64,000 nt of DNA from the NCBI GenBank assembly GCA_963383645.1, contig OY726558.1, positions 179,801,634 through 179,865,633 of the forward strand, given 5' to 3'. This document shows, in pieces, positions 44,719-56,331 of the stretch. The first letter of the stretch is position 1. The number at the start of each line of letters is the position of its first letter. The position numbers and the translations under genes are program-made. This DNA is from Muscardinus avellanarius. Its lineage: Eukaryota; Chordata; Mammalia; Rodentia; Gliridae. Below the pieces are notes generated by a model. The model ran no database searches. It worked only from the letters and a program-made list of their open reading frames with translations, and had not been told where the DNA came from.

Positions 44719-44897
44719 GCCAGGTGTGGTGGTGCATGCTTGTAATCACAGTACTTGGAAGACTGAGACAAGAGGATCACAGTTCATAGACAACCTCAGC
44801 TACTTAGTGAGACCCTGTTTCAAAATAAAGAAAAAAAATATAGGGCTTGGGGTACAACTCAGAGGTAGAATATTTCTGGCTTCCATCCCCAGTACTT

Positions 44898-44936
<39 letters not shown>
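44679..44936 (+). mobile_element. B1-dID SINE bracketed by two equal (AC)18 tracts
   Basis: (AC)n at 44679-44714 (36 bp), SINE body at about 44715-44900 (AGCCAGGTGTGGTGGTGCAT to CCATCCCCAGTACTTCAA), then (AC)n at 44901-44936 (36 bp). The SINE lacks a normal A-tail, and the second AC tract begins where the tail should be. Confidence 0.9.
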
Positions 44937-44940
<4 letters not shown>

Positions 44941-45110
44941 CCATTGTTTTAGCATTATTATTTTCTGATTGATTTCAATGTAAAATATATAAAAAACACT
45001 TGTAAAATGTAAGCTAAAAAAGAAACAGCCAGTATAAACATAAGCAAACCTTGCCAAATATTTTTCAGAGGAGAAAATACAAACTTGCTGTGAAAATAAG
45101 CAAAAATGCC
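44937..45110. other. Unique AT-rich sequence
   Basis: Nothing recognisable. Confidence 0.4.
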
Positions 45111-45245
45111 AAGTTTAACTTATGAAAGTCAAGGAATTGGGGTGGGAATTGGGAAAGGGCTACATGAGTGATGTGTGCATGTATGCCTCTACTATGTTGT
45201 ACCCCATTACGATGTATGACTACAATACACCAGTAAAGATAATTA
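45111..45245 (+). mobile_element. Short L1 3'UTR fragment, plus strand
   Basis: GGGAATTGGGAAAGGGCTAC, ATGAGTGATGTGTGCATGTA, TACCCCATTACGATGTATGA and AATACACCAGTAAAG match the terminal L1 3'UTR of this genome. Severely 5'-truncated. Confidence 0.8.
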
Positions 45246-45951
45246 GAAGTATGTATATTAAATGATACTATTCCATAACCAACAAATTGAAAGTTAAAAT
45301 ATACACATCAAGTGGTCAAAGTGCTCTTAATAAAAAAAAATATATATCCCTATGCAAGTGTACTGCTTGTTTAAATCACTTTCAAAAACAATTTTATTTT
45401 ATATAGCAAATTTGAACAGGCAAAAACCTATAACCTAGAAATACCTGTCTTAGGTAATATCCAATGAAAAACACTTACACTCTGCAGACGAGCACGATAG
45501 TGCTAATAGCATAATACTTAGCTTAAACACTGAGTATATCTATAGAACAAAGAATACATATTTTATTTTCCATCCATATAATTAATAGCAATCCATCAAA
45601 AAATACCAGTACACATAGGGCTTCAAAACCGAATAACTCTCAACATCATAATAGCATAAAAATCATGCTTCCAGGATGATCCATATAGAATAGTTGCATT
45701 CTTATAAACTGTAAGGATGAGCAAAATATAGCTCATTTTCTATTTGTAGAAAGAAAAGATAATAACATGTTTAGCTTAATATTTAGAAGAGTTTTTAACT
45801 TTGGAATGGAAAAAGGAAATTGTTTTTGTTAAAGAAGAAAATTTATAGTTAATTTTAATATTTCATTTTAAAATTGGGCTATCGTTTCAATACTCGTCTT
45901 AACATATGTATGTCATAATCCATTTTATTAATTTTTTTCTTCATATCATTT
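45246..45951. other. Unique AT-rich sequence
   Basis: Nothing recognisable. Confidence 0.5.
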
Positions 45952-46372
45952 TGTTAGTTTCTAATTGCTGTGACAAATACTTGTGAAATCTAACCCATAG
46001 GAGGCAAATTTTATTTTTGTTCATGGCTTCAGACATTTCAAAACTTGGTCAGCTCTTCCTAAGGCAGAAACATCACGGAATTGTAGGTGGAAGAAAGGTT
46101 CGTATTTCATAGTAGCTGGAAAGCAGAGAGAGAGAGAGAGAGAGAAAGGAGGGAGAGGGAAGGAGGGAGGGAGGGGGAGGGAGATACTCTCAGTGATTCA
46201 CTTCCTCCAACCATGCTCCACCTGCCCAAAGTTTTTACCACTTTCCAGTAGTTTATCACCGTATCAATGAATTAATCCACTGATGAGATCAGAACCCTCA
46301 TCCAAAAGCCGCATTTCTGTACATTGCTGCACTGGAGGGGAAGCCTTGATTTCATATCAAAACCATAACAAC
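45952..46372 (-). mobile_element. MaLR (MST/MLT1-like) LTR, minus strand
   Basis: Read on the minus strand it starts TGTTATGGTTTTGATATGA, continues with GTGGATTAATTCATTGATAC and GTGGAGCATGGTTGGAGG, a CT-rich tract, and CATGAACAAAAATAAAATTT as a polyadenylation region, and ends near ACAGCAATTAGAAACTAACA. The CT tract has become a (GA)n/(GGGA)n microsatellite on the plus strand at 46119-46183. No internal region is attached, so it is probably a solo LTR. Confidence 0.78.
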
Positions 46373-47578
46373 AACATGCATATTAAAGGACTTAAGTTCA
46401 ATTACTGAACGCTTCTACATTCACACAAATGATGCATTTTGTATGTATATATATGAACGTATGCTAAAAGAATGCATTCTATGCAAAATTGTTATGTTTC
46501 CCTTAGGATTCCTTGTATGTTATAAGTATCATATAAGAGAGGTTAATATTTACTTTTTGGAAATAATTAAAATTTATCACAATTTAGAAATTTCAGAACT
46601 TCACACTGACACTAGTTAAGCAAATTAGGAATTTTAAAGTATATTTAAACCCATTCCATAAAAGGAATGCCATTTTGAGTAAATACCACTGTATAATTTG
46701 ATAAGATTTTAAAAGGCTAGTCATTATCTAAGAATAAATTAGACTAATCTGAATTTATTAAGGAGAGATGGTCTGTCAGTAAGCATTATTTAGTTGAAAC
46801 CCCATTTTATTGCTCAGGAAAACTGGCTAATTTAGGAAATATGTTTAAATAAGTGATAAAGTTCATGTAATCATGCACTAGAAAATCAGAAATAGGTCTC
46901 TTGACAAGTAATTCACAATAAATTACAGCAAAGTTGATAAAGTAAAAAAAAAAACTTGAATTTAAAATAATCACTAGAAAATACATTGAAAAAATTATGT
47001 GAGCAGAAAAAGAAATTCTAAGCAGCATATAATTTGGAATTTTCCACATTCATGAAACTCATACATTTTGATAATACTTATAATTGATAATAGGCAGAGG
47101 ATGCACCCCCAACTTTTATATATGGTATTTTCTCTCATTCTTGAACCTTAAATGTGAGCTTGTAAGACCTTTATGTACATTAAATTCAATTTTTTTCCTA
47201 AAAGAGCTAATAAAATGTTATAGGTTATAGAAATTAATTTATGGATGGTTCTGAAGGCAGAAAAAACTTCTAAGTTAACCTTGCTTGAAGGAGAACTCAA
47301 TGTTCTTATTCATTAGGGCTTCCAGCTGGGCTCAAGTGGAGTGTAGTAGATATGCTTCTTCCTTCAGATGAGGACTTGCAGAGCAAACATCTTTTTCAAA
47401 GTTCTTTTATTTATTTATTACCCTATTTCTCAAAGGAAAGAAATGCTTGATAACATCTATCCAATAATATTCAGAAATGTCCATAAATAGGCTTCATTTA
47501 TACCATGTTTCTTTCAAATCTGTATGACAATTTTCTACATGAAAATAAAGGCATTTGCCAAGATAAAATTCACAGAAA
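46373..47578. other. Unique AT-rich sequence
   Basis: No recognised element. The 80-codon minus frame at 47049-46807 is hydrophobic and AT-driven. Confidence 0.5.
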
Positions 47579-47669
47579 CTGTTGTTGTTGTTATTGTTGT
47601 TGTTGTTGTTTTTGTTGTTGTTGTTATTATTGGTACTAGAAGTCAAACTTGGAGAAGCCTGGTGTGTGC

Positions 47670-47703
<34 letters not shown>

Positions 47704-47876
47704 GTGTGTTTGTTCAACTCTAAGCAACATTCCCAGCCCTGTTTTATTTTTTATTTTATTTTTATCTTGAAACAGGGTCTGGCTAAGCTACCATCATTGC
47801 TGTCCTTTAACTTCAAATTTTCTTGACTCAATCTTCCAATATTGGAATTACAGGATTGAGCCATTATACCCAGATA
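47579..47876 (-). mobile_element. B1-dID SINE with (TTG)n tail and internal (TG)n expansion
   Basis: (TTG)n at about 47580-47632 replaces the A-tail. The ID-like half (GGTACTAGAAGTCAAACTTG) is interrupted at 47661-47710 by a (TG)n tract, then resumes at CAACTCTAAGCAACATTCCCAGC (in parts). The B1 half (TTGAAACAGGGTCTGGCTAAG to GAGCCATTATACCCAG) is diverged. Frames with valine/cysteine or threonine/histidine repeats are microsatellite translations. Confidence 0.85.
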
Positions 47877-48089
47877 GATAAGGCTAACCTATTCTACCAA
47901 AAGATGTATTTGTCAAAAACATATCAACAACAAAAACATAGGGCTTAATTAATAAAAATTGACATAGATTTCTACATTCAGGTTATTAAATGTGGTATAA
48001 TGAATTGCAGGCTTATGTTTAAAAATATAGAATCTTGTCTTTGTGATAAGAAAACAAAAAAGCAAAACATGATGATTTTCAGGATGGAC
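47877..48089. other. Unique AT-rich sequence
   Basis: Nothing recognisable. Confidence 0.4.
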
Positions 48090-48207
48090 TAGTTGGCCAT
48101 GATGGCACAGGCCTGTAATCCCAGGTATTTAGGAAACTGAAGCAGGTGGATTGTGAGTTCTAGGCCAGCCTTGGCAGCATAGCAGGACCATATAAAAAAA
48201 AGAAAAT
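48090..48207 (+). mobile_element. B1-like monomer SINE
   Basis: GTTGGCCATGATGGCACAGG, CTGTAATCCCAGGTATTTAG, GGTGGATTGTGAGTTCTAGG, CCAGCCTTGGCAGCATAGC then an A-rich tail. It has no ID half. This is the older 7SL-derived monomer stage that predates the dimer. Confidence 0.82.
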
Positions 48208-50860
48208 ATGAACTGATTTATATTATTTATATAAGGTTAGTAGAAGTGGAAATGTTGATAAATGGAAGCTACAATTATAAATTTATGCAGCTTCTCAGGG
48301 AGATTATGTGTAGATTGGTGAACTAACCATTAAGCATTACCTGAATTTTTTGTTTGGGGCCACTAGATGATTTATGGATTATGGTACTATTTACAGAAAA
48401 AAGATGTTTGATGATGCTAAAAGACTTTGGCAATATGCAAATATGTATTTGATGATCTCTTAAGAACAGTTTCTGTGAAGAATTTTAGAAAGGTTCATGG
48501 AGAGAGTAGAAGCAGGGATTGAAAACTCTTAAGTTGATCAAGAAAAACACAGAAATATCCAAGGAGTTGGAAGAGCATTTGGGGTTAATATAGTGCTTAT
48601 TTTTTTCTTCTGAGATTCATACATGATGGTGATATGATAGTGATGATGATAATGATGATCATAATGGCAAAGGATGACTACATATTGAGATTGCAGTTTT
48701 TCTAGCTTAAATTAAAAAAGAATAGCTGTATATAACATACATCAAACTTTCATTTTCTCTTTGCAAAAATCTTGTTTTTTTTCACCCTCTACCTTCACTA
48801 ATTACAGAAACTTAAAAATTAGAGTACTGTATTATAAAATGTTTTAGAACTATTTGGGAAGACAATGAGTAGAGTTTTTACATAGTTTTGTGGTACTATT
48901 TTATAATTTAATTGAAAGTCTCTATAATTGAGTAATATTCATTTCAATTTGTCAATGCCACTGGCAATAAAATTGTGTTTTATCTATGACATAGAAATAA
49001 AACTATATTCTGGTTTAAAAAACTAGATGTGAAAATGTGGTGCACAAAAAATCTATGCTGATAGGAAATTTAATTGCAATGATAATTGGTTTCTTATTTA
49101 TCTAATATCATGCTACACGACAAAAGAGTTGGCAGAATATGTATCTCTATAAAGCAGGGAATTGAATCTTTTGTTTTGAAGTACAATTTGTCTAAATAAG
49201 AGACCATCTGTTCATATTGAATGAAATATAATTTGGCAAATAGGAGTAACCTTTGAATCATGTTGCTCATTAATATAGCAATAGGTTCAAATTTAAGTCA
49301 TAATCCCCAAAACATTAGTATGTGTATGCAATTTTAATTAGCAGATATGAGTTTACTTTGAATGCATACCTATCTGCTCTTTTGTAAAGTTTTATTATCA
49401 GTATTTCTGAGTCTTGCTAAACATTAAAGAACTTGATTTTATTAGAAAATTGATTCCACATAGGAATAATTTGACTGGCTATGTTTTTTTTGTTGTTGTT
49501 TTCATTTAATTTTGTTTCTAATCTTATTGTGAATGTGATAGAAATATAGGAATTAATAATTAATATGTATTTTGAAAGAGGAGGCTAACCAAGAAAGCAA
49601 TATTTCCCCACACTGGACTAAATTTTTTATTAGTTCTTCTTAACTAGGGACAATGGATATTCCTTTCTTAGAACATTTACCTTAGACTGCCTAAATTATT
49701 TGCTGGGTCTTTGAGATATAAATTTTCTCCTAGACTCTTGCTAGTTTTACAGCCAAAAATGTCTTTCTTATGGATCCATAGGTCATACGTTTAAAATGTA
49801 ATCATCAGAGAAGGTGGTGATCACATCTCCAAGTCTGTGCAAAGAGAGGTACCTAATTTGGACAAGCACCAATTATGGAATGCAGACCACTTAATGTTGA
49901 ACAACCTCCTCACGTCTTCACTAATCACAGCTCTTAAAATATATTCATCCTTTTTTTCATTGTATTTAAGTTAAATGTTTCCTTTATTTAATAATATTGG
50001 CTTTTGTTGAAATTGTTTTGAATAAAGTTTCTTTAAATGCTAGCCCTATTTAATTCAAATTTTCTCTGATAACATAAGGAACCTATATTCTATAGACATT
50101 GTGTAGGTCAATACACTTCAGGTCAATATGTTTTCACAGTTTAGGTCAGTATTATCTTTTTTCTTTATTTCTTTCTCTTTCTTTATACTAGTATATAGTT
50201 TAGGTAAATATATTTTCTTATTTATCTCAGAACATCTAGCTAGTTGCTATTTATAAAATTAGAGTTTTTTTTCTGAGAGAGTAGGGTTAAGATTAAACAA
50301 ATTATACTACCTTTAAAGATAGTGTCTTATAGCTTATTTATGTTTTACTTTATGAAAAATAATTTCTACCCATAAACACAACAGAGAACTTAATTAGTGA
50401 CATTTAAATTATAAAGTAACAAGTGGATGAGATAATAGATAAATATATAGATGAACTTAATTCAGTAGAATAGGTACCATAGCTATATTTCCTAATTTAC
50501 ATTAGCACTTATAAGCACTCACTTTTTTGCATATTCTCCCTCCCATCTTCTTACAATGCCATTATTAGAATGTTAATATTACTAAACTTTAAGTTCCTTG
50601 AAGAACAGTATGTTTATAAATTGGCATATAGTAGGTGTTTAATTGATGAATGCTTGTTAAACTGAGCTATTAGTTACTAAAATCAAAGATAGTAAATTTC
50701 TATGGCTGTATTAATTAAATATTTAAAAAGACAAGCTATGATACACAGTATTTCAAAATAAAGATATCCATAAACAAAAATTTAACCTTTGAAATAGGAA
50801 TTACCAAGTCATATGTTGTGGAGAATAATTTAAGAATGTTTTAAAATAATAATAGTTAAC
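48208..50860. other. Repeat-poor AT-rich block, 2.6 kb
   Basis: No SINE, L1 or LTR is recognised. A small GATGATGATAAT-type repeat lies near 48635-48665. No supported coding exon. Confidence 0.5.
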
Positions 50861-51556
50861 TTTGGACATCCCAAGATGTTCAGATATATAAGTGCCTAGC
50901 ATTTGCGCGCTCCTTCATAAAGTAGAACAAAAACAAATAGGAGAGCTGCATTTCCAAGTTAGTGATGAAGGGAGAACCTTGGCACTCAGTAAGGAAGAGA
51001 TAACCCCTTGAGACAGAGAGAAAATAGCTTCACTTTGGAGAAAAAACTTACATTTTCTCTCTTGATCAACATCTAGAGCCCATGCTGCTGTAATTAAGTA
51101 CTATCAACAGAATGGGGCCACTGCTCTAGGAAACAGAAGCCCCTGAATTTCCCTATCCTTGAGCCCCACAGACATTACAACATTATAGCAGAGAGGGCTG
51201 CAGCCTTATGAACCCAACTATATGTTGCAGAACCAAGTATATGTACAACTGTAATTCTAGCACCCAAGCACACATGGTGTCCTGAAAAACCTCAGGTGGT
51301 GGTTCAGCTCAGCAAATAAAGGAATTACTGTATAGTTAAGACAACTCCTAAGAAAAACTTTGATTATGAAAGACCCAGTATAAGAGATAGAGTCAAGTCA
51401 ACTGAACCACCAGAAGTCAGAATACCACTATAAAAAAATAAATATAAATAATCAAGGTAACAGGATGCCACCAACTGAGCACTATAATTCTGTAACAACA
51501 GATTCAAAAGAAAGGACATTAACCAAAGGCTTGACACAATTCAAAAGAAAGATCAG

Positions 51557-51905
51557 AAGTGTTATGGCTTGAATATGATCACTCTTCCCCAAAGTTTTAT
51601 GGGTAAAAGTAAAAAGTAATGTGGACCTTGAAGAAGTGAGGACTACTGTAAGGGCCTTAGGCCTTTAGGGTGTGCCTCAAAAAAATTGTAGAACTCAATG
51701 TCTTATACTTTTTTCGATTTCTGGCTCTGACATGTATTCTTCTCAAGATGTGTCATGCTACCAAAGGCCCCAAATAGTAAGGCCACCTGATCTTGGACCT
51801 CAGCCTCCAGAACTATAAACCAAAATAAGCCACTCCTTACTTCATAGTTAATCTCCAGTATTTCTGTTGTAGTGATGTGAAGCTAAGTATTATATTAAGA
51901 GAACT
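51557..51905 (+). mobile_element. MaLR LTR inserted in the ancient L1
   Basis: It starts TGTTATGGCTTGAATATGAT, continues with AATGTGGACCTTGAAGAAGT and CATGCTACCAAAGGCCCCAA, then CTGATCTTGGACCTCAGCC, CCAGAACTATAAACCAAAAT and a final ATTTCTGTTGTAGTGATG, in MaLR LTR order. Solo, diverged. Confidence 0.72.
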
Positions 51906-52776
51906 CAATGGAATTCAAGGAAATAAAGATAAGAAATTCAGTTAAATTAGGTAAATAATTCATTATATGATTGAAAATTCAGAAAATAGACATCATGAAA
52001 AAGAATGAAACAGAAATCTTGAACTTAAAGAATTCAATAAGTGAAAAAATATAGTTGAGAGTCTCAAGAACATATTGCATCAAGGAGAAGAAATAATTTC
52101 TGAACTCTAATGTAGATCTTTTGAAATATTCCAGACAGAAAAATAAAATAAGAAGAACTTCAAGAGATATGGGAGACTATTAAAACAACAAACAAACAAA
52201 ATAGATAGAAAACAAACAAAAACTATTTCAATTGTGGAAATTCAAGCAGGGAAAAATAAGGGAAAAGTTACAAAAAACCCTCCTCAATAAAATAATAGCT
52301 GAATACTCCTCTAATTTTTGGAAAGTTATGGACAGTTAGGTTCAGGAAGGTCAAAGAACCCCTGACAGTTTTGACCAAAAGGAGTTCTCACCTTAGTATA
52401 TTAGATTCAAATGAAAAAACATTCAAGACAAAAAAAAAAATTCCAAAAAAAAGAAAGCGCCAATTTTATTATTTAAAGGAATATACATTATATACTAGCA
52501 GCATATTTCTCTTCAACAATATTATATATCTAGAAAGAGAAGAGAAAAAAAGAGAAAAGTCCATAACAACAAAGAATATAACAGCAACAATGCTCTTCTT
52601 CATAAATAAAGAGTAAATTAAAAAAATGTAAGACTAGAGAAAAATAAGGTAATTAATCATTATGTCAGTGGCTTTACAAAAAATGCTTAAAGGAGTCCTA
52701 GACAGAGAAGTGAAAGAACAAAAGCTGTTATGCAAAGTCATGTAAAAAAATAAAATTAACTGATAAAACAAATATT

Positions 52777-53099
52777 AAAATGGAAGCTAGGCTGAAAGGG
52801 TTCATAGGAGAAATTCCAGGTGAAAAAGGAGATCCTATAGAGGAGCAAATAAGGCAACCTAACTGTGGGGATGGGAGGGGGGGAAAAGGAAACTCTTTAA
52901 AGTGCATGGTGTACTTATTCATATTGATGTCAACGACTAAACCAAGTATGAGAGGGAGGGACAAGGAGGGAGTGAGGTGGGGACTGGGTGGGGACTGGCT
53001 GGGTGGTGTGTGCCTCTATGTCTACACAAGTTTTTTTTACCCCATTATGATGTATGAATACAATGAACTAACAAAAATTTTTTAAAAAATAAAATGGAA
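52777..53099 (+). mobile_element. L1 3'UTR fragment inserted in the ancient L1
   Basis: The body lies at 52786-53090: AGGGTTCATAGGAGAAATTC, a GGGGATGGGAGGGGGGG run, GTGCATGGTGTACTTATTC, GGGGACTGGCTGGGTGGTG, CCCCATTATGATGTATGAAT, then an A-rich end. Short duplication AAAATGGAA at 52777-52785 and 53091-53099. It is the clearest reference copy for the 3'UTR module of the composite element. Confidence 0.88.
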
Positions 53100-54359
53100 A
53101 AAAGAAAGGAATCAAACCCAATGCTACAGAAAACCACCCAATACAAATAAATAATAAGAAAAATGGAAAAAATATAAAAAACAAGAATATAAAAAGCAAT
53201 CAGAAAACAACAAAATGAAATGATTAATTCTCCAATCAAAAAATCTTTTTGACTAACGGGACAAAATAATGTCCAACTGTATACTACCTATGAGAAACTC
53301 ACTTCACTAATAAAAATGAACACAGACTGTGAGTGAATGGGTGGAAAAAGATACTCCACACAAATAGAAGCCAAAAGTGAGTAGAAATAGCTTTACTTAT
53401 AGTTGTTAAAATTGACTTCAATCTAAAAATCTATTAAAAGTGACAAAAACCATAAAAACAAATAGAACACATTAAATTATAAACACATGTGAAAACAATG
53501 CAAGAGCACCCAGTTATGTAAAGTGAATATTACGTTATTTAAAAAAAAAGAAGAACTCCAATATAAAACTATCTCGGGTCTTTAAAAATACCCACATTTA
53601 GCAGTGGATATATCACTCAGACCAAACTTTTGACAACTGACATCAGTTTTAAAACAATATATACTAAATGGACCTAACAGGCATTTATAGAACATTTCAT
53701 CTAACAGCTGCAGAATTCATATTCTTCTCATTATCACATAGAACATTCTCTACAATGGACCATATGTCAGAAAACAAATAAGCCTTGACACATTCCAAAA
53801 AAGAAAAACAAAAAAAATTAAAAATATTTTTGACCACAGTGGAATAAAGTAGAAATTAATAAAATAAATTTTAGAAACTACACAAAAACTTGAAAACTAT
53901 AAAATATATTCTTGAATTTTCATTGGCTTAACAAAATAAATCAAAGGAGTAATTTTAAAATGAATTGAAACAAAGGAAAATGAAAAACACAATATAACAA
54001 AATATATGACATGCAGAAAAAAGAGTAAGAAGCTTATAGCAAGAAGTACACATATTCACAAAAGAAAAATGAAGAGAGGTTAGAAATATTTTAAACAACC
54101 TAACACTACAACTAAAAGAACTAGAAGAGCAAGAATAATTCAAACTCAAAATTAGAAGAACAAATAAACTAATATCAGGATATAAATAAAAAGATATTAA
54201 AATTTTTTTAAAAATTTTAAAATTAAATGAAAGGTTTTTTTAAGTATTAACATAATACCTTCAGATATGTCAACCATGTAAAAAGAGAGATAAAAAGAAA
54301 TTAAACAAAAAATAAAAAATAAGACATTATAAGTAATACCATATAAATTTATCAGTTTT

Positions 54360-54785
54360 TTTCATTGCTTTAATTAAATCTCTGACAAAAAAAAAAACAA
54401 TTTAGAGAAGGAAAAGTTGATTATTGATTCATGGTTTCAGTGGTTCAATACATGGCCAGTTCCAGGCAGAAAAATTATGGTGGCAAAACCCAGCAGAAGA
54501 AAGCTTCTCTCCCTTATGGCAGCCTGGAAGCAGAGAGATGAAGAAAGATGCCAGGGACAGATAACAGTCCTTTAGGCCACATCCTTGGTGTCCCATCTTT
54601 TTCAACTATTCCCCAGCTGTCTCTAGATACTACTCAGTAAATCCATTCCATTTATTTGTTGGTTTATCAAATGGTTTTATCTACTAATAAAATGGTTCCC
54701 TTATAAGCAAATGAATTCACCTCCGAACTTTTTGCATTGCCAACACATGAGCTTTTCTGGGAGATATTCTATAGACAAATCATAA
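54360..54785 (-). mobile_element. MaLR LTR, minus strand, inserted in the ancient L1
   Basis: On the minus strand: AAGCTCATGTGTTGGCAATG, GTTCGGAGGTGAATTC, GGATGTGGCCTAAAGGAC, CTCTCTGCTTCCAGGCTGCC, ACCATGAATCAATAATCAAC, CCTTCTCTAAATTG, the order seen in MST-like MaLR LTRs. Solo. Confidence 0.75.
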
Positions 54786-55012
54786 GACTACAGAAATAAA
54801 AAGGGATCATTATGTATTATTTTGAACACTAATAAATAGATGCTAACAATTAGCAAACCAAGGATAAATGAATCCATTTCTATAACCACATAAAATGTCC
54901 AAATTGAAACTTCAGAACATAGAATATGTGAATAAGCTAAAAACAAGTAAAACAATGAGATTGAATAGGTAATAAAATACCTTTTAACAAAATAAACCCA
55001 AAATATAGAATA

Positions 55013-55250
55013 CCAGCTGGGTGCAGTAATGCACACCTGTGATCCCAGTACTCGAGAAACAAGACAGGAGGATTGCAGTTTCTTACTAAGTTATTGTAAT
55101 GTAACTTACTGAAAGTCTATTTCAATTCTTTTAAAGGGATGGAAATACTACTTGGAGGTAGAATGCTAAAGGGTTCAGTAACACACACAAAGAGAGAGCG
55201 AGAGAGCGAGAGAGCGAGAGCGAGAGTGGTAGTGAGAGCGAGAGAGAATA
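55013..55250 (+). mobile_element. B1-dID SINE with (GA)n/(AGCGAG)n tail
   Basis: AGCTGGGTGCAGTAATGCAC, CTGTGATCCCAGTACTCGAG, ACAGGAGGATTGCAG, diverged middle, ID half ACTTGGAGGTAGAATGC to GGTTCAGTAACACAC, then an AGAGAGCGAG-type microsatellite at about 55188-55247. Inserted into the ancient L1. Confidence 0.82.
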
Positions 55251-56077
55251 AATGAAAGAGATTCCTTTAAAGATATTTTATGAAGTTGTCATTACTCTGC
55301 TATCAAAACCAAGAAAAAAAATAAAAAAGATCAATATCCTTGATGGACATAAATGAAAAAATTCTCCACAAAACATTTCAACAAAGTAATAGAAAATAAA
55401 AATCCAAGTACACATTGAAAAATTACACATCATAATCAAGTTGGATTTATGTGTGATGAAAGAATGGGTCAACATATACAGATCAGTGAACTAAATTCAG
55501 TACATTAACATAGTAAAAAACAAAAAAGTATGTATTACAACTTCAACAAAGGGAGCAAAAGCACTCAGAAAAAAATCAATATTCATTAATAATAATAAAA
55601 ACTCTCAATGAATTAATATGTAAAGAACCTACCACAACATAAGATACCATAACAACCCTGCAGTCAAAACCCTTAAAAATAGGAAAACAGTTAAATGTTT
55701 TCCTCTAGGACCTGAAACAAAATAAGCATAATCCTTTCACTATTTCTATTTTACATGCATTGGAAATTTTAGCCAAAGCCATTAGGCAACAAAAAGAAAT
55801 AAAAAGCATCTAAATTGGGGAAAAAGTCAGGCTATCCTTATTTACAGGTGACATAGTAACTGTGGGCTCAATCCTCAGTTACAATATACATAGAGTTAAC
55901 TATATATTTCAAAATAACTAGAGTATTATTTGAAGATCTCCAACACATATAAATTATAACATTTGAAAAGTTGGAGATGTGTCTTACTCTGTTTTGATCA
56001 TTATACATTCTCTAAATGGACTGAATTATAACACTCTACTCATTCAAAACAAAAACATACAAACATTATATGTAATT

Positions 56078-56275
56078 AAAAGATAATAGCTACGCCGGGC
56101 GTGGTGGCGCACGGTTGTAATCCCCGAGCTTGGGAGGCGGAGACAGGAGGATCGCGCAGGTTCGAAGCCAGCCACGGGTGCTGGTTTAGGAGACCCTGTT
56201 TCCAAATAAAAATGTAAAAATAGGTCTGGGAGTGTAGCCCGGAGGTAGAAGGGCTTCCAGGAACCCCAGTACCAC

Positions 56276-56322
<47 letters not shown>

Positions 56323-56331
56323 TAATAGCTA
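56078..56331 (+). mobile_element. B1-dID SINE, young subfamily, 44-bp pure A-tail
   Basis: The body starts at 56093 (CGCCGGGCGTGGTGGCGCAC) and ends CAGTACCACC at about 56276, followed by 44 uninterrupted A residues (56277-56320). The A-box-like TGGTGGCGCACG and B-box-like GGTTCGAAGCC are intact. Duplication AAAAGATAATAGCTA at 56078-56092 and 56317-56331. The longest pure tail in the window, so probably the most recent insertion. Confidence 0.96.

Larger units (their letters stand above)
50861..56060 (+). mobile_element. Ancient L1, plus strand, multiply interrupted
   Basis: A decayed L1 can be followed from a 5'UTR/ORF1-like region (about 50880-51556 and 51906-52785; for example AAAGAACCCCTGACAGTTTT and AATGCTTAAAGGAGTCCTAG, the end of ORF1) through an ORF2 endonuclease-region remnant (about 53220-54350, including ACTACCTATGAGAAACTCAC, AATTCATATTCTTCTCATTA and TTTTTGACCACAGTGGAATA). 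It continues into reverse-transcriptase-region sequence (about 54790-55860, including TCAATATCCTTGATGGACAT, CAAGTTGGATTTATG and TTAGCCAAAGCCATTAGGCA). At about 55838-55852 the usual FADD catalytic box has decayed to an FTGD-like reading. A 3'UTR-like scrap (TTTTGATCATTATACATTC) follows near 55900-56050, implying an internal deletion. Four later insertions break it up. No intact frame remains. Confidence 0.7.

Noticed and set aside
45952..46372. First read as a URR1-like hAT DNA transposon because of the opening TTGCTGTGAC-like motif
   Set aside because: On the minus strand the order of motifs (TGTTATGG start, CT tract, AATAAA-region, ACAGCAATTAG end) fits a MaLR LTR better.
50861..52785. HAL1 (an L1 relative with ORF1 only)
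   Set aside because: The ORF1-like part resembles HAL1, but endonuclease- and reverse-transcriptase-region remnants follow in the same orientation, so an ancient L1 is the simpler call.
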